A DNA stretch of 32,859 nt from Candidatus Gastranaerophilales bacterium (GCA_944322685.1 CALUPP010000032.1:1-32859); one strand, 5' to 3'. Shown: positions 8,777 to 16,135, counted from the stretch's first letter. A program made the numbers and translations. The notes: generated by a model from the sequence alone, not told the origin.

Positions 8777-8985
8777 TTAAAACTCCAAAATCTCCAATAT
8801 ATTCATCTGTTGATGATAAATCATGTTAAATTTAAAAAAGCTTTGTTCGTTACTGATATCAACTGCATAGCTTTCCAAAAATCTTCCGGGTCAAGGGTGG
8901 ACTTGTTATCCAGGTTGACCGTAACTTTTTCGGCATACATTTTTGCAAGTTTTTGATCTATTGCATTGTTGGGTGCTACTGCCAT
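8777..8985 (-). CDS. Small protein, candidate -1 frameshift (54 aa in frame, 69 aa shifted)
   Basis: ATG at 8985, preceded by AAAGG 9 bases upstream, opens a 54-residue frame ending at TGA 8821-8823. It starts MAVAPNNAIDQKLAKMYAEK and ends with LISVTNKAFLNLT. At 8839-8833 the minus strand reads T TTT TTA in the phase of a canonical -1 slippery heptamer. A -1 shift there gives AFL followed by KFNMIYHQQMNILEILEF and a TAA at 8777, for 69 residues. The shifted tail continues an amphipathic helix, and the intrinsic terminator follows the shifted stop closely. Alternatives are a one-base homopolymer error or a recent frameshift mutation. I do not recognise the family; the acidic, helical C terminus has no assigned role. 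Confidence 0.6.
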
Positions 8986-9067
8986 ATCAGTTAACCTTTT
9001 AATTACTTACTGCTTACATATATATAAAGTATATAAAATTTATCTAATTTCAGTTTTGTTGATTTTT

Positions 9068-9083
9068 GTTACATTACGTTACA
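9068..9083. promoter_or_regulatory. Direct repeat GTTACA, possible operator
   Basis: GTTACA at 9068 and 9078, exactly 10 bp (one helical turn) apart. It lies between the divergent small gene and the candidate small RNA, so one bound protein could affect both. Confidence 0.3.
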
Positions 9084-9148
9084 TTTCACTCAAACACCCA
9101 TATTTATTGACTTTTGACAGCACCCATCCTCCGAATAGATGATATTTC

Positions 9149-9176
9149 TAAAGATTTGCGCATATTGTGCCGATAT
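9149..9176 (+). promoter_or_regulatory. Sigma-28 (FliA/SigD)-like promoter
   Basis: TAAA (9149-9152), 16 bases, GCCGATAT (9169-9176). The known FliA/SigD consensus is TAAA, about 15 bases, GCCGATA(A/T). The start site expected 7 bases downstream, 9183, is the first base of the hairpin of the candidate RNA. A FliA-type sigma gene lies at 10634-11302. Confidence 0.6.
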
Positions 9177-9182
9177 AGATAT

Positions 9183-9254
9183 TGTTAGACAAAAGGTCTA
9201 ACAAACCTCCTCCCCAAGTCTAGTAGCCGGCCTCAAAATGGACGGCTTTTTTTT
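9183..9254 (+). ncRNA. Candidate small regulatory RNA, about 72 nt
   Basis: Three consecutive parts resemble a trans-acting small RNA. First, a 5' hairpin: TGTTAGAC (9183-9190), loop AAAAG, GTCTAACA (9196-9203). Second, a pyrimidine-rich unpaired stretch with CCTCCTCCCC (9206-9215), complementary to Shine-Dalgarno AGGAGG. Third, an intrinsic terminator: AGCCGGCC (9225-9232) against GGACGGCT (9240-9247), then eight T. A sigma-28-like promoter is placed so that transcription would begin at the first hairpin base. No reading frame fits inside. By inference it could repress ribosome-binding sites in the flagellar regulon or act as an RNA sponge; it could also be the tail of a longer transcript. 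Confidence 0.6.
9225..9254 (+). terminator. Intrinsic terminator of the candidate small RNA
   Basis: Stem AGCCG-G-CC / GG-A-CGGCT with one internal mismatch, loop TCAAAAT, then T8 (9247-9254). Confidence 0.8.
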
Positions 9255-9268
9255 GTTTTTTTATATTG

Positions 9269-9442
9269 GGCGGAAGCCGGGTTCGGTTTTTGCACGATTT
9301 TAGCGGTTGTTTAGGGGCACAGCCCCGTTTCACGATTGGTGCACTTTTCACACGGGGCGAAAGCCGGGTTCGGTTTTTGCACGATTTTAGCGGTTGTTTA
9401 GGGGCACAGCCCCGTTTCACGATTGGTGAATTCTTCACAACG
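9269..9442. repeat. Two tandem copies of an 87-bp repeat
   Basis: Units at about 9269-9355 and 9356-9442 are nearly identical from AAGCCGGGTTCGG to CACGATTGGTG, and the start of a third unit follows (GGGGCGGAAG). Each holds the hairpin GGGGCACAGCCCC. Open frames on both strands pass through the repeat but are not convincing genes. The remaining bases to 9643 are AT-rich with nothing recognisable. Confidence 0.8.
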
Positions 9443-9643
9443 GGGCGGAAGATGGAAACAGTTTTTCACGGTTTTTGTTGGGATTTAGGAACACATGCTT
9501 GTTAATTTTACTCTGGAATGAAAAAAGGCCGGATTTCGCAAAAAAATCATTCTAAACCCAAATTTTCACCGCTAAAAAAATAATCACTGCTTTCAAAATA
9601 TCGATTTGTAAGGCATTTTAATCACCCAAAACAAAATTAGTAA

Positions 9644-10630
9644 TCAACAGTTCGGCAAAATAATTTCCATAGTCGTGGAGTTTTCCTCCTCGTCCGATGA
9701 CGCAAAAACCTCGCCGCCATGTGCGTTTACAATCTTGTTTGAAAGATAAAGCCCCAGCCCCGTGCCGACCTTGCGGAATTTATTCGCAGTAGAATAATAT
9801 TTGTCAAAAATGTGTTCTAAATCCTCAGGTTTTATGGTATTTCCGTAGTTTTTTATTTTTATAATGAAATTTTGCTCCGATTTTTCAACAAAAATATCCA
9901 CAGCCGCATGAGAAGTACTGAAAGAAACCGCGTTCAAAATAAGATTTTTCAAAACGCGCTTTATATAAAACTCATCGACCAAAACGGCCTCCGAAACGGC
10001 ATTTTGAAAGTTCAGCGTCACAGAATTGGCCTCGGCTATTGGCTTCATCTCGTCGATGACCTTTTCTATCAATCTGGAAAGCAAAATCGGCTCTTTTGTG
10101 AGGATTATTTGCGTTTCATTGAGTTTATACGTTTCAAGAAGAATTTCAACCAGCTCAACGAGCTCTTTGTTTGAATTTTTGAGGTGAAAAACCGCCTCTT
10201 TTTGGGGTTGCGTGAGTTCACCGAATTTCCCGTCCATAAGAAAGTTGAGCATGTTGTTTTCCGCAATAATCGGCACTTTCAAATCATGCGTCAATGTCGC
10301 AACAAAGTCTTCTTTGAGCTTAACGACCTCTTTTTGAGCCTCCAGCTGATCATTCAGCTCTTTTTGGTACTCTTTAATCATATCTTCGCGGTCAACAATC
10401 GCCTCTATCATGCGGTTCATGCTTTCCGAAAAATTCGGCAGCACACTTAGCGCGAAAGAATCGATTGTGTCATAAATATTTCCGTATCTGATTGAATTTA
10501 TCGTCCTTGCAATACTTCTGAGGGCCTTTTTGTGGCGGCGAAAAGAATGTTTAAGTTTTTTGTACCTGATTGACAAAAAAACGACCCAAACAACAAGGAT
10601 TAAACACAAAAAAGCAAAAACCAGGCTCAT
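9644..10630 (-). CDS. Sensor histidine kinase without a periplasmic sensor domain
   Basis: Two-component kinase, 328 aa. One N-terminal membrane helix (about 3-22) is followed by a basic stop-transfer stretch and a coiled-coil linker (about 75-107). The dimerisation/phosphoacceptor domain has His115 in ATLTHDLKVPI. The ATPase domain has an N box with Asn233 (NLILNAV) and a G2 box GTGLGL at 289-294. The G1 box is degenerate: NYGNTI (261-266) instead of DNGPGI, losing the usual Asp. It starts 3 bases after the sigma-factor stop, so the two are translationally coupled. No response regulator lies nearby. With essentially no extracytoplasmic domain, it probably senses a cytoplasmic or membrane signal. 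A link to flagellar control is inferred from the operon. Confidence 0.85.
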   Translation of the reverse strand: MSLVFAFLCLILVVWVVFLSIRYKKLKHSFRRHKKALRSIARTINSIRYGNIYDTIDSFALSVLPNFSESMNRMIEAIVDREDMIKEYQKELNDQLEAQKEVVKLKEDFVATLTHDLKVPIIAENNMLNFLMDGKFGELTQPQKEAVFHLKNSNKELVELVEILLETYKLNETQIILTKEPILLSRLIEKVIDEMKPIAEANSVTLNFQNAVSEAVLVDEFYIKRVLKNLILNAVSFSTSHAAVDIFVEKSEQNFIIKIKNYGNTIKPEDLEHIFDKYYSTANKFRKVGTGLGLYLSNKIVNAHGGEVFASSDEEENSTTMEIILPNC

Positions 10631-10633
10631 TTT

Positions 10634-11302
10634 TTAATAACCGTAATGTTCATGCGAAACAAGGTACTCTCTGACATGGTTCAATGCCGCCTGAACAATC
10701 CTTGTAATCCTTGAGGACGAAAGCCCGACCTGTTGGGCAATTTCTTTTACCTGCATGTTTCTGTAAAAGCGGTATTCAACGACCAGCCTGTCTTTTTGAG
10801 GCAAAGTTGCGATTGCTTCTCGGATGGCCTTTCCGAGTTCGCTGATTTCTGCTTTTTCATCGGGCAATGCATGCGGATCTTTGATAAAATCGAACGGAGA
10901 ATCGTTATCCGAGCTCGCTGCGGCGATAGAATCAATAGAAAGGATGGTTTCGTAAACCGCCTCTCTGACTTTTCCCGGAGAAATATCAATATCTCCATCA
11001 CCAGAAACGCTTTCAGCATCCTCTGCCGCATCTTTTGTGTGTTTTAGCGAGTACCATTTGTAACGGTTGCGCAATTCGTTCCTGATTGCCCATCTGACGG
11101 CCGTTCCGATGTAAGAACTGTTGTATTTTTCCAGCTGTTCGGGCGTTTTGTTTTTAATAAGCGCCTGAACCGCAATAATTCCGATACTTACAAGTTCTTC
11201 GTAGTCGACCATGTGCGACGGGATACGTCTGTGCTCGACTTTGGCGACTTTTTCGACGATTTCTATATATTCTTTAATTTTTGTTTGAGATTGGTTAACC
11301 AT
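10634..11302 (-). CDS. fliA: FliA/WhiG-type RNA polymerase sigma factor
   Basis: Alternative sigma factor, 222 aa, the size of the sigma-28 group. Region 2 is at about residues 25-90 (DYEELVSIGIIAVQALI, then YIGTAVRWAIRNELRNRY, the core-binding and -10 helices). A variable acidic linker (about 95-150) rich in Asp/Ser/Ala follows. Region 4 has DRLVVEYRFYRNMQVKEIAQ and the helix-turn-helix QQVGLSSSRITRIVQAALNH, which would read the -35 box. It lies 66 bases after flhB and couples to the downstream kinase. The flhB context and size support a flagellar sigma, but sequence similarity to classical FliA is modest in region 2, so the symbol is probable rather than certain. Confidence 0.75.
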   Translation of the reverse strand: MVNQSQTKIKEYIEIVEKVAKVEHRRIPSHMVDYEELVSIGIIAVQALIKNKTPEQLEKYNSSYIGTAVRWAIRNELRNRYKWYSLKHTKDAAEDAESVSGDGDIDISPGKVREAVYETILSIDSIAAASSDNDSPFDFIKDPHALPDEKAEISELGKAIREAIATLPQKDRLVVEYRFYRNMQVKEIAQQVGLSSSRITRIVQAALNHVREYLVSHEHYGY

Positions 11303-11368
11303 TTTATTGCTTTGCGATACGAAAACTGTTATTTTAAGCGGTTTTCCGACCTACCGCAATGAATTCCT

Positions 11369-12463
11369 CTATTTTTCCGTTCTCTTAGTATTTATATTAC
11401 TAGAATTTTGTGTTTTTCGCAAATTATAAACAAACAGTAAAATTTCCGCGACCGCTTTGTACAAATCGGGGGGAATTTCGCGGTTTAAATCAACAAGCCT
11501 GTATAATGCACGCGCAACAGGCGGGTTTTCAATAACCGGCACCGAATGCTCGCGCGCAATTTTAATGATTTTCTTTGCAAAAAGCTCCGTACCTTTTGCA
11601 ACAAGCTTTGGCGACTCCATTTCGCTGGAATCGTATTTCAATGCGCATGCAACATGGACGGGGTTTGTTACAACAAAGTCCGCATCCGGCACCGCATCCA
11701 TCATGCTCTGCTGAACCATCTGCTGGCGGCGCTGGCGCAGTGCGGCTTTCACATTCGGGTCGCCTTCTGTGTTTTTATACTCATCTTTGACCTCTTTGAA
11801 TGACATTTTTTGATCCTGCATAAATTTCCACCGCGTCATGCCGTAATCCGCAACTGAAATGATGAAAAACGCGATGGAAGCCTTGATTACAAAGTCCATA
11901 ATCAGGCTGCCGAACTCCTGCATGACCGCAAAATTGTTATCAACCGCCGCAAGGCTCAAAATCGACTCAAAATGCGCCTGATAAACCATCCAACCGACAT
12001 ATCCGAGGACTGCAACCTTTAAAATATTCTTAAAAAGCTCAAAAAGAGTTTTTATGGACATAAGATTTTTAAAATATTTCGTCGGATTCAGTTTATCAAG
12101 CTTGGGGGAAAGCGGAGTCATCGTAACAAGCGGCCCGACCTGGATAAAATCGCCCATTATTCCGATAAACATCGCAATCGCCAATATCGGCGCTATAATC
12201 AGCACCGTAGGCACAAGGGTTATGAACAAAAGATAAGGCAGCCCGATATTTGACAGGTGCTGGTTGGGGATTTGTTCGTAGCAAAGCACAAACAGCTTTG
12301 TAATTTGATCCCAGATGAACGGTGCCAGCTTTGAAATCGCAAAAAACATGACAATCATCGCCAGAGCGGTTGAAAAGTCCTTAGATTTTACGATTTGTCC
12401 TTCTTTTCGGGCCTTTTCGAGCTTCTGGTGCGATGCCTCAAATTGTTTATCTTCATCACCCAT
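11369..12463 (-). CDS. flhB: Flagellar type III export switch protein FlhB
   Basis: Inner-membrane export-gate component (364 aa) that switches substrate from rod/hook to filament. The N terminus (MGDEDKQFEASHQKLEKARK) is typical. Four membrane helices follow at about 30-50, 75-105, 140-160 and 188-205, then a cytoplasmic linker and an autocleavage domain. The cleavage motif, normally NPTH, reads NPVH at 267-270, with Asn267, Pro268 and His270 kept. The motif ENPPVARALYR is intact downstream. It heads the flhB-sigma-kinase operon. flhA, the usual partner, is not adjacent. A promoter-like TTGACA-N16-TAAATT lies 26 bases upstream of the start. Confidence 0.95.
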   Translation of the reverse strand: MGDEDKQFEASHQKLEKARKEGQIVKSKDFSTALAMIVMFFAISKLAPFIWDQITKLFVLCYEQIPNQHLSNIGLPYLLFITLVPTVLIIAPILAIAMFIGIMGDFIQVGPLVTMTPLSPKLDKLNPTKYFKNLMSIKTLFELFKNILKVAVLGYVGWMVYQAHFESILSLAAVDNNFAVMQEFGSLIMDFVIKASIAFFIISVADYGMTRWKFMQDQKMSFKEVKDEYKNTEGDPNVKAALRQRRQQMVQQSMMDAVPDADFVVTNPVHVACALKYDSSEMESPKLVAKGTELFAKKIIKIAREHSVPVIENPPVARALYRLVDLNREIPPDLYKAVAEILLFVYNLRKTQNSSNINTKRTEK

Positions 12464-12488
12464 CTGCGGTTATTCTTTCCTGACCTTA

Positions 12489-12516
12489 AATTTAACGATT
12501 ATGACTCAACTGTCAA
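12489..12516 (-). promoter_or_regulatory. Sigma-70-type promoter for flhB operon
   Basis: On the minus strand TTGACA (12516-12511), 16 bases, TAAATT (12494-12489). The -35 is perfect and the -10 fair. Confidence 0.55.
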
Positions 12517-12641
12517 TATTTTATCATGGTTTTGCGATTTACGTAGTTTATTTTTGTAACGGGGCAAAATGGCGCTCATTATTCAGACAGCGAGCCGGGA
12601 TTTCAGCCCAACGGCAACAAATTCTGCAAAATCACTCAATC

Positions 12642-12680
12642 CCCCTCACCCCCGACCCTCTCCCGCAAGGGGAGAGGGAG
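12642..12680. repeat. CCCTCTCCC palindrome
   Basis: CCCCCTCACCCCCGA, then the hairpin CCCTCTCCCGCAAGGGGAGAGGG. The same family and orientation occur at 15974-16013. Confidence 0.75.
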
Positions 12681-12697
12681 GTTAATCAAACCCAAAA

Positions 12698-12753
12698 GTA
12701 GGGTGGGAATAGCGCAGCGGTTTCCACCGCAAGGTTTTCACGATTAATGAACG
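12698..12753. repeat. Half GTAGGGTGGG element
   Basis: Left end GTAGGGTGGGAATAGC followed by GCAGCGGTTTCCACCGC and AAGGTTTTCACGATTAATGA. The matching right terminus is absent, so the copy is truncated. Confidence 0.65.
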
Positions 12754-12870
12754 ACAAAAATCCCGTTCCATAAAAACCAAAAAGCATGCCGCGCACCGCA
12801 TGACAGTAAAAAACGGACATAAAGGGAAATTCCAACATTTTTCCACTCAACAGGCCCTTTATACCGGCAT

Positions 12871-13485
12871 TCAGCACAATTTTTCAAGCTGCTCAACCGC
12901 AAACCGCGCACGCGAGGTAATAATTTCTCCGGAAGCGTCTTTATAAAGGCAACGTCCGAGCCCGACAGCCTTAGCGCCGGCTTTTAAATACTCGCAAAAG
13001 TCATTTAAGCCGATTCCTCCCGCCGGCATAAGGTTTAAAAACGGCATGGGTCTTAAAATATCCTCCAAATAGTCAACCCGGCCCATAGAATTTGCAGGGA
13101 AAAGTTTTATGAGCGGAACTCGAGATTTCCAGGCAGTATAAGCTTCATTTGGGGTCGAAACTGTTGCAATATGAGGAACTTTGTTAGAAAGACAAAATTT
13201 TACCATGCTCGTCTGAAAAACCGGCGAAACAATGGCCTGAGCACCTTGTTCCAGTGCCTCCATTGCACGTTTTTGCGTAATAATTCCGCCCGCCGTCACG
13301 GTCAACTCGCGATTTTTTGAAAGTTCTCCTATTACCGGCACCAAAAATCCCTTTTCCACCGTAATTTCAAAAGATTTTATTCCGCCTTTTGCCAGATTTT
13401 CAGCTATTTCGAGCATTTTTTCGGGCGTATTTGCCCGAACCACCGCATATATTTTGTTTTTGTAAATTGCTTCAATAGAATTCAT
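12871..13485 (-). CDS. eda: KDPG/KHG aldolase family protein
   Basis: Class I aldolase (204 aa) splitting 2-keto-3-deoxy-6-phosphogluconate (or 4-hydroxy-2-oxoglutarate) to pyruvate plus an aldehyde. It has a TIM-barrel size and order. The Schiff-base lysine is Lys127 in PLIKLFPA, the acid/base glutamate Glu40 in KSFEITVE, and the phosphate loop is MPAGGIGLNDF. The family's usual VGAGTV is VTAGGI here and PGVATPTE is IATVSTPNE, so substrate preference is uncertain. No Edd or other Entner-Doudoroff gene is nearby. Its ATG directly abuts the cdaA stop, making it the third gene of lysA-cdaA-eda. Confidence 0.85.
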   Translation of the reverse strand: MNSIEAIYKNKIYAVVRANTPEKMLEIAENLAKGGIKSFEITVEKGFLVPVIGELSKNRELTVTAGGIITQKRAMEALEQGAQAIVSPVFQTSMVKFCLSNKVPHIATVSTPNEAYTAWKSRVPLIKLFPANSMGRVDYLEDILRPMPFLNLMPAGGIGLNDFCEYLKAGAKAVGLGRCLYKDASGEIITSRARFAVEQLEKLC

Positions 13486-14412
13486 TTATTTCAACTTTTC
13501 ACCCTGACGAGCGGTTTGAGGCCTTTTTGTTTTAATTTTTATGAAATTAAAAACCGTTTTGTTTGTTTCTTCCGTGTTTTCTTCCTCATAACCGAGCAAA
13601 ATCTCTAAATCTTTCTTCAAAAGGGTAATATCGTCATATTTTTTCAACGTTCCGTCGAGCGCAATCGAAACATCGCCCGTTTCTTCAGAAACAACAAGAC
13701 ATGCCGAATCGGAAACCTCGCTCATCCCGATAGCAGCGCGATGGCGGGTTCCGTATTTCCAGCTCAGCTTAGGATCTTCGGTCAACGGGAGCAAAACGCC
13801 CGCAGAACGTATTTTTTCACCCGAAATAACAACCGCTCCGTCATGCAGGGGCGTATTTGTGTGAAAAATCGTCAACAACAGCTCGGTGGAAACATTTCCA
13901 TCAATCTGTGTGCCGACATCGGAATAAGTATGAACGCTGTCATCGCGCTCCAGCACCATCAAAGCGCCCGTGTGGGTTTTGGAAAGGTATTTTACCGCCT
14001 CTATCAGCTCTTTGATTACGTTAATTTTCTCAATATGCCTTGTTTCGCGTTTTGTGAAGAAAGTATTTTTAAAAATGTTCGATTGGCCCAAATATCCGAG
14101 AAATTTGCGGATTTCCGGCTGAAAAATAATAACCGCACCGAACATAATGACGTTTACCATTGTTCTGAGAAAAACGCCGAGGAGCTGGAGGTTAAATCTT
14201 ATAAGGATTTCAGAAAATATCCACGCAAAAAGCAGAATAAAAAGCCCTTTAACGAGTTTTTCCGACTGCGTGCCTTTTATGAACTTCCGATAAAGCACAT
14301 AAATCATTCCGACGATTATCAGGACTTCCGTGACGTTGACCCAGGTAAAGCTGAGCTGCAAAACACCCAACTGTTTTATAACAATGTCTTTAAACTCGCC
14401 TAATAACGCCAT
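13486..14412 (-). CDS. cdaA: Diadenylate cyclase CdaA (c-di-AMP synthase)
   Basis: Membrane enzyme (308 aa) joining two ATP into c-di-AMP, a messenger for osmolyte, potassium and wall homeostasis. Three N-terminal hydrophobic helices (about 25-42, 54-72 and 76-97) are followed by the DAC domain with both signature motifs: DGA at 191-193 (TPLHDGAVVI) and RHR at 223-225 (GTRHRAAIGMSE). About 40 residues of Lys/Thr/Glu-rich tail follow. GAGGC precedes the ATG, which lies 7 bases after lysA. The usual partners CdaR and GlmM are not adjacent; instead the gene sits between lysA and eda. Confidence 0.95.
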   Translation of the reverse strand: MALLGEFKDIVIKQLGVLQLSFTWVNVTEVLIIVGMIYVLYRKFIKGTQSEKLVKGLFILLFAWIFSEILIRFNLQLLGVFLRTMVNVIMFGAVIIFQPEIRKFLGYLGQSNIFKNTFFTKRETRHIEKINVIKELIEAVKYLSKTHTGALMVLERDDSVHTYSDVGTQIDGNVSTELLLTIFHTNTPLHDGAVVISGEKIRSAGVLLPLTEDPKLSWKYGTRHRAAIGMSEVSDSACLVVSEETGDVSIALDGTLKKYDDITLLKKDLEILLGYEEENTEETNKTVFNFIKIKTKRPQTARQGEKLK

Positions 14413-14419
14413 TTTGCCT

Positions 14420-15742
14420 CTATTTCAACCGTTCGGGTATCACATCAAGAGAAATAAGATGCTCATAACTCTCTCTATTTATTATAATATCAGATTGTCC
14501 GTGATTTACAAGTACCGCCGCAGGTTTTAATACGCGATTGTAATTGCTGGACATTGAATATCCGTAAGCTCCGGTGTCATAAACGCAAATAATATCGCCC
14601 TCTTCCAGCTCGGGCATTTTTACGTCTTTTATCAAAATATCCCCCGATTCGCAGAACCGGCCTGCCAAAGTTATGGTTTGCGCAAGCGGTGCGTCGGGTT
14701 TATTCGCTACCTGTGCGGTATAAACAGCCTGATACAGGCTCGGACGCGGATTATCAGCCATTCCGCCGTCGACTGCCACGTATTTTTTGCCTTTTGGAAC
14801 CTGTTTTGAGCTGCCGACCGTGTAAAGCGTTACGCCGGAGGTGCCGATAATACTTCTTCCGGGCTCGATAAAGATTGTTATATCGCCGGTGTTGTATTTT
14901 TTCGAATTTTCTTCAACCGAGGCGGTAATTTGCTTTGCAATTTCGTCAATAGCCGGAGGGCAGTCATTTTCCGTATATTTTATGCCCAAACCGCCGCCCA
15001 GGTTGATTGTATGGAGTTCCACGCCGAATTTTTCTTTTATTCTGGCGATTTCTTTCAAAATAACTTCCACTTCGTCGTAATAAATTTTTGTTTCAAAAAT
15101 CTGCGAGCCGATATGCGCATGCAGCCCAATAACATTGAGATTTTTGTACTCATCAAGCAAAAGTTCCATCGCATCATCAATCTGGGTCAGGTCAAAACCG
15201 AATTTTGAATCCAAATGGCCCGTTTGAATGTATTCATGCGTATGGCACTCGATTCCGGGGGTTATGCGGAGCAAAATATCCGCCTTTTTGCCCGCTGCGC
15301 CAGCTGCTTCGTTCAAAAGCGCGAGTTCTAAGAAATTGTCAACCGAAAACTTGCCCACGCCGACCTCAAGCGCCAGTTCAAGTTCATCGTAGGACTTATT
15401 ATTCCCGTTAAAGAGGCATTTTGACATATCAACGCCCGCAGAGTGCGCCGTATAAATTTCGCCGCCCGAAACAAGGTCAAAACCGAACCCCTCATCAGAA
15501 AGCACACGGCAGATTGCCTTTGTCATAAAAGCTTTTGCGGCATAGAGCATATTTATGTTCGGATAATCTTTAAAAGCGTTTTTGTACTCGTTTGCGATGG
15601 TTCTGACGGTTTCTTCATCAAAAACATAGAGCGGAGTGCCGTATTTTTCCGCCAAATCGACCAAATCGCACCCGCCTATTTCCAGGTGCCCGTTTTCGTT
15701 GATTTTTGTTGTTATTGGTTTAATATTCTGGTTTGCTGTCAT
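14420..15742 (-). CDS. lysA: Diaminopimelate decarboxylase
   Basis: PLP enzyme (440 aa) converting meso-diaminopimelate to lysine and CO2, the last step of lysine synthesis. A fold-type III barrel carries the PLP lysine in MLYAAKAFMTKAI, the phosphate loop in INLGGGLGIKY and EPGRSI. The C-terminal domain has CESGDILIKD with the active-site Cys supplied across the dimer, and VYDTGAYGYSMSSNYN. Length is typical. GAGG lies before the ATG. It is first in lysA-cdaA-eda, with an extended -10 promoter about 30 bases upstream. Confidence 0.96.
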   Translation of the reverse strand: MTANQNIKPITTKINENGHLEIGGCDLVDLAEKYGTPLYVFDEETVRTIANEYKNAFKDYPNINMLYAAKAFMTKAICRVLSDEGFGFDLVSGGEIYTAHSAGVDMSKCLFNGNNKSYDELELALEVGVGKFSVDNFLELALLNEAAGAAGKKADILLRITPGIECHTHEYIQTGHLDSKFGFDLTQIDDAMELLLDEYKNLNVIGLHAHIGSQIFETKIYYDEVEVILKEIARIKEKFGVELHTINLGGGLGIKYTENDCPPAIDEIAKQITASVEENSKKYNTGDITIFIEPGRSIIGTSGVTLYTVGSSKQVPKGKKYVAVDGGMADNPRPSLYQAVYTAQVANKPDAPLAQTITLAGRFCESGDILIKDVKMPELEEGDIICVYDTGAYGYSMSSNYNRVLKPAAVLVNHGQSDIIINRESYEHLISLDVIPERLK

Positions 15743-15773
15743 TTTTGCCTCGTGTTTTTTGTTGATACATGCG

Positions 15774-15803
15774 ATTTTAGCATAAATTGTGCGTCTTTGC
15801 TAA
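15774..15803 (-). promoter_or_regulatory. Promoter for lysA-cdaA-eda
   Basis: On the minus strand TTAGCA (15803-15798), 18 bases, TAAAAT (15779-15774) preceded by TGC, an extended -10. The predicted leader is about 25 bases. Confidence 0.5.
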
Positions 15804-15890
15804 AAATTATTCAACAGCTAAGGTTCGGAGGAAATCCGGAGGGATTTTCAGCCCCGCGCAACCGGCAAAAATCAGGGCGGGAACAGAAAG

Positions 15891-15946
15891 CAGGGTGGGA
15901 ATAGCTCAGCGGTTCCCACCGCAAGGTTTTCGAGATTAATAAACGG
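15891..15946. repeat. Half GTAGGGTGGG element
   Basis: CAGGGTGGGAATAGCTCAGC, then GGTTCCCACCGCAAGG and TTTTCGAGATTAATAAACGG. It corresponds to the left half of the 12698 copy; no right terminus is present. Confidence 0.65.
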
Positions 15947-15973
15947 CAAAAATCTCATCGTGACCCAAATACG

Positions 15974-16013
15974 CCCCCTCGCCCCCAGCCCTCTCCCGCA
16001 AGGGGCGAGGGAG
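15974..16013. repeat. CCCTCTCCC palindrome
   Basis: CCCCTCGCCCCCAGCC, then CCTCTCCCGCAAGGGGCGAGG. It is almost identical to the 12642 copy, with a C/G exchange in the stem, and is again followed by GGTTAAT, AAACCCAAAAGTAGGG and a GTAGGGTGGG element. Confidence 0.75.
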
Positions 16014-16030
16014 GTTAATTAAACCCAAAA

Positions 16031-16135
16031 GTAGGGTGGGAATAGCGCAAGCGGTTCCCATCGCAAGGTTTTCACGATTAATGATTGGCGGGAATCGCCG
16101 CAAATATTGAAAAACAGGTTCCCAACCCCCTTGTT
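16031..16135. repeat. GTAGGGTGGG element lacking its right terminus
   Basis: The left end and inner hairpin (GCGGTTCCCATCGC, later GGCGGGAATCGCCGC) are present; the right end decays at CTTGTTTAG. Confidence 0.65.

Larger units (their letters stand above)
12517..12870. other. Gene-free interval with repeats
   Basis: Between the flhB promoter and eda there is no gene. It holds a CCCTCTCCC palindrome and a half GTAGGGTGGG element; the rest is featureless. Confidence 0.6.

Noticed and set aside
9220-9505. Open frames on both strands at the 87-bp repeats
   Set aside because: The frames arise from the duplication itself, with the same peptide repeated and no binding site.
11369-11803. Plus-strand frames opposite flhB
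   Set aside because: Shadows of FlhB; no start signals and low-complexity composition.
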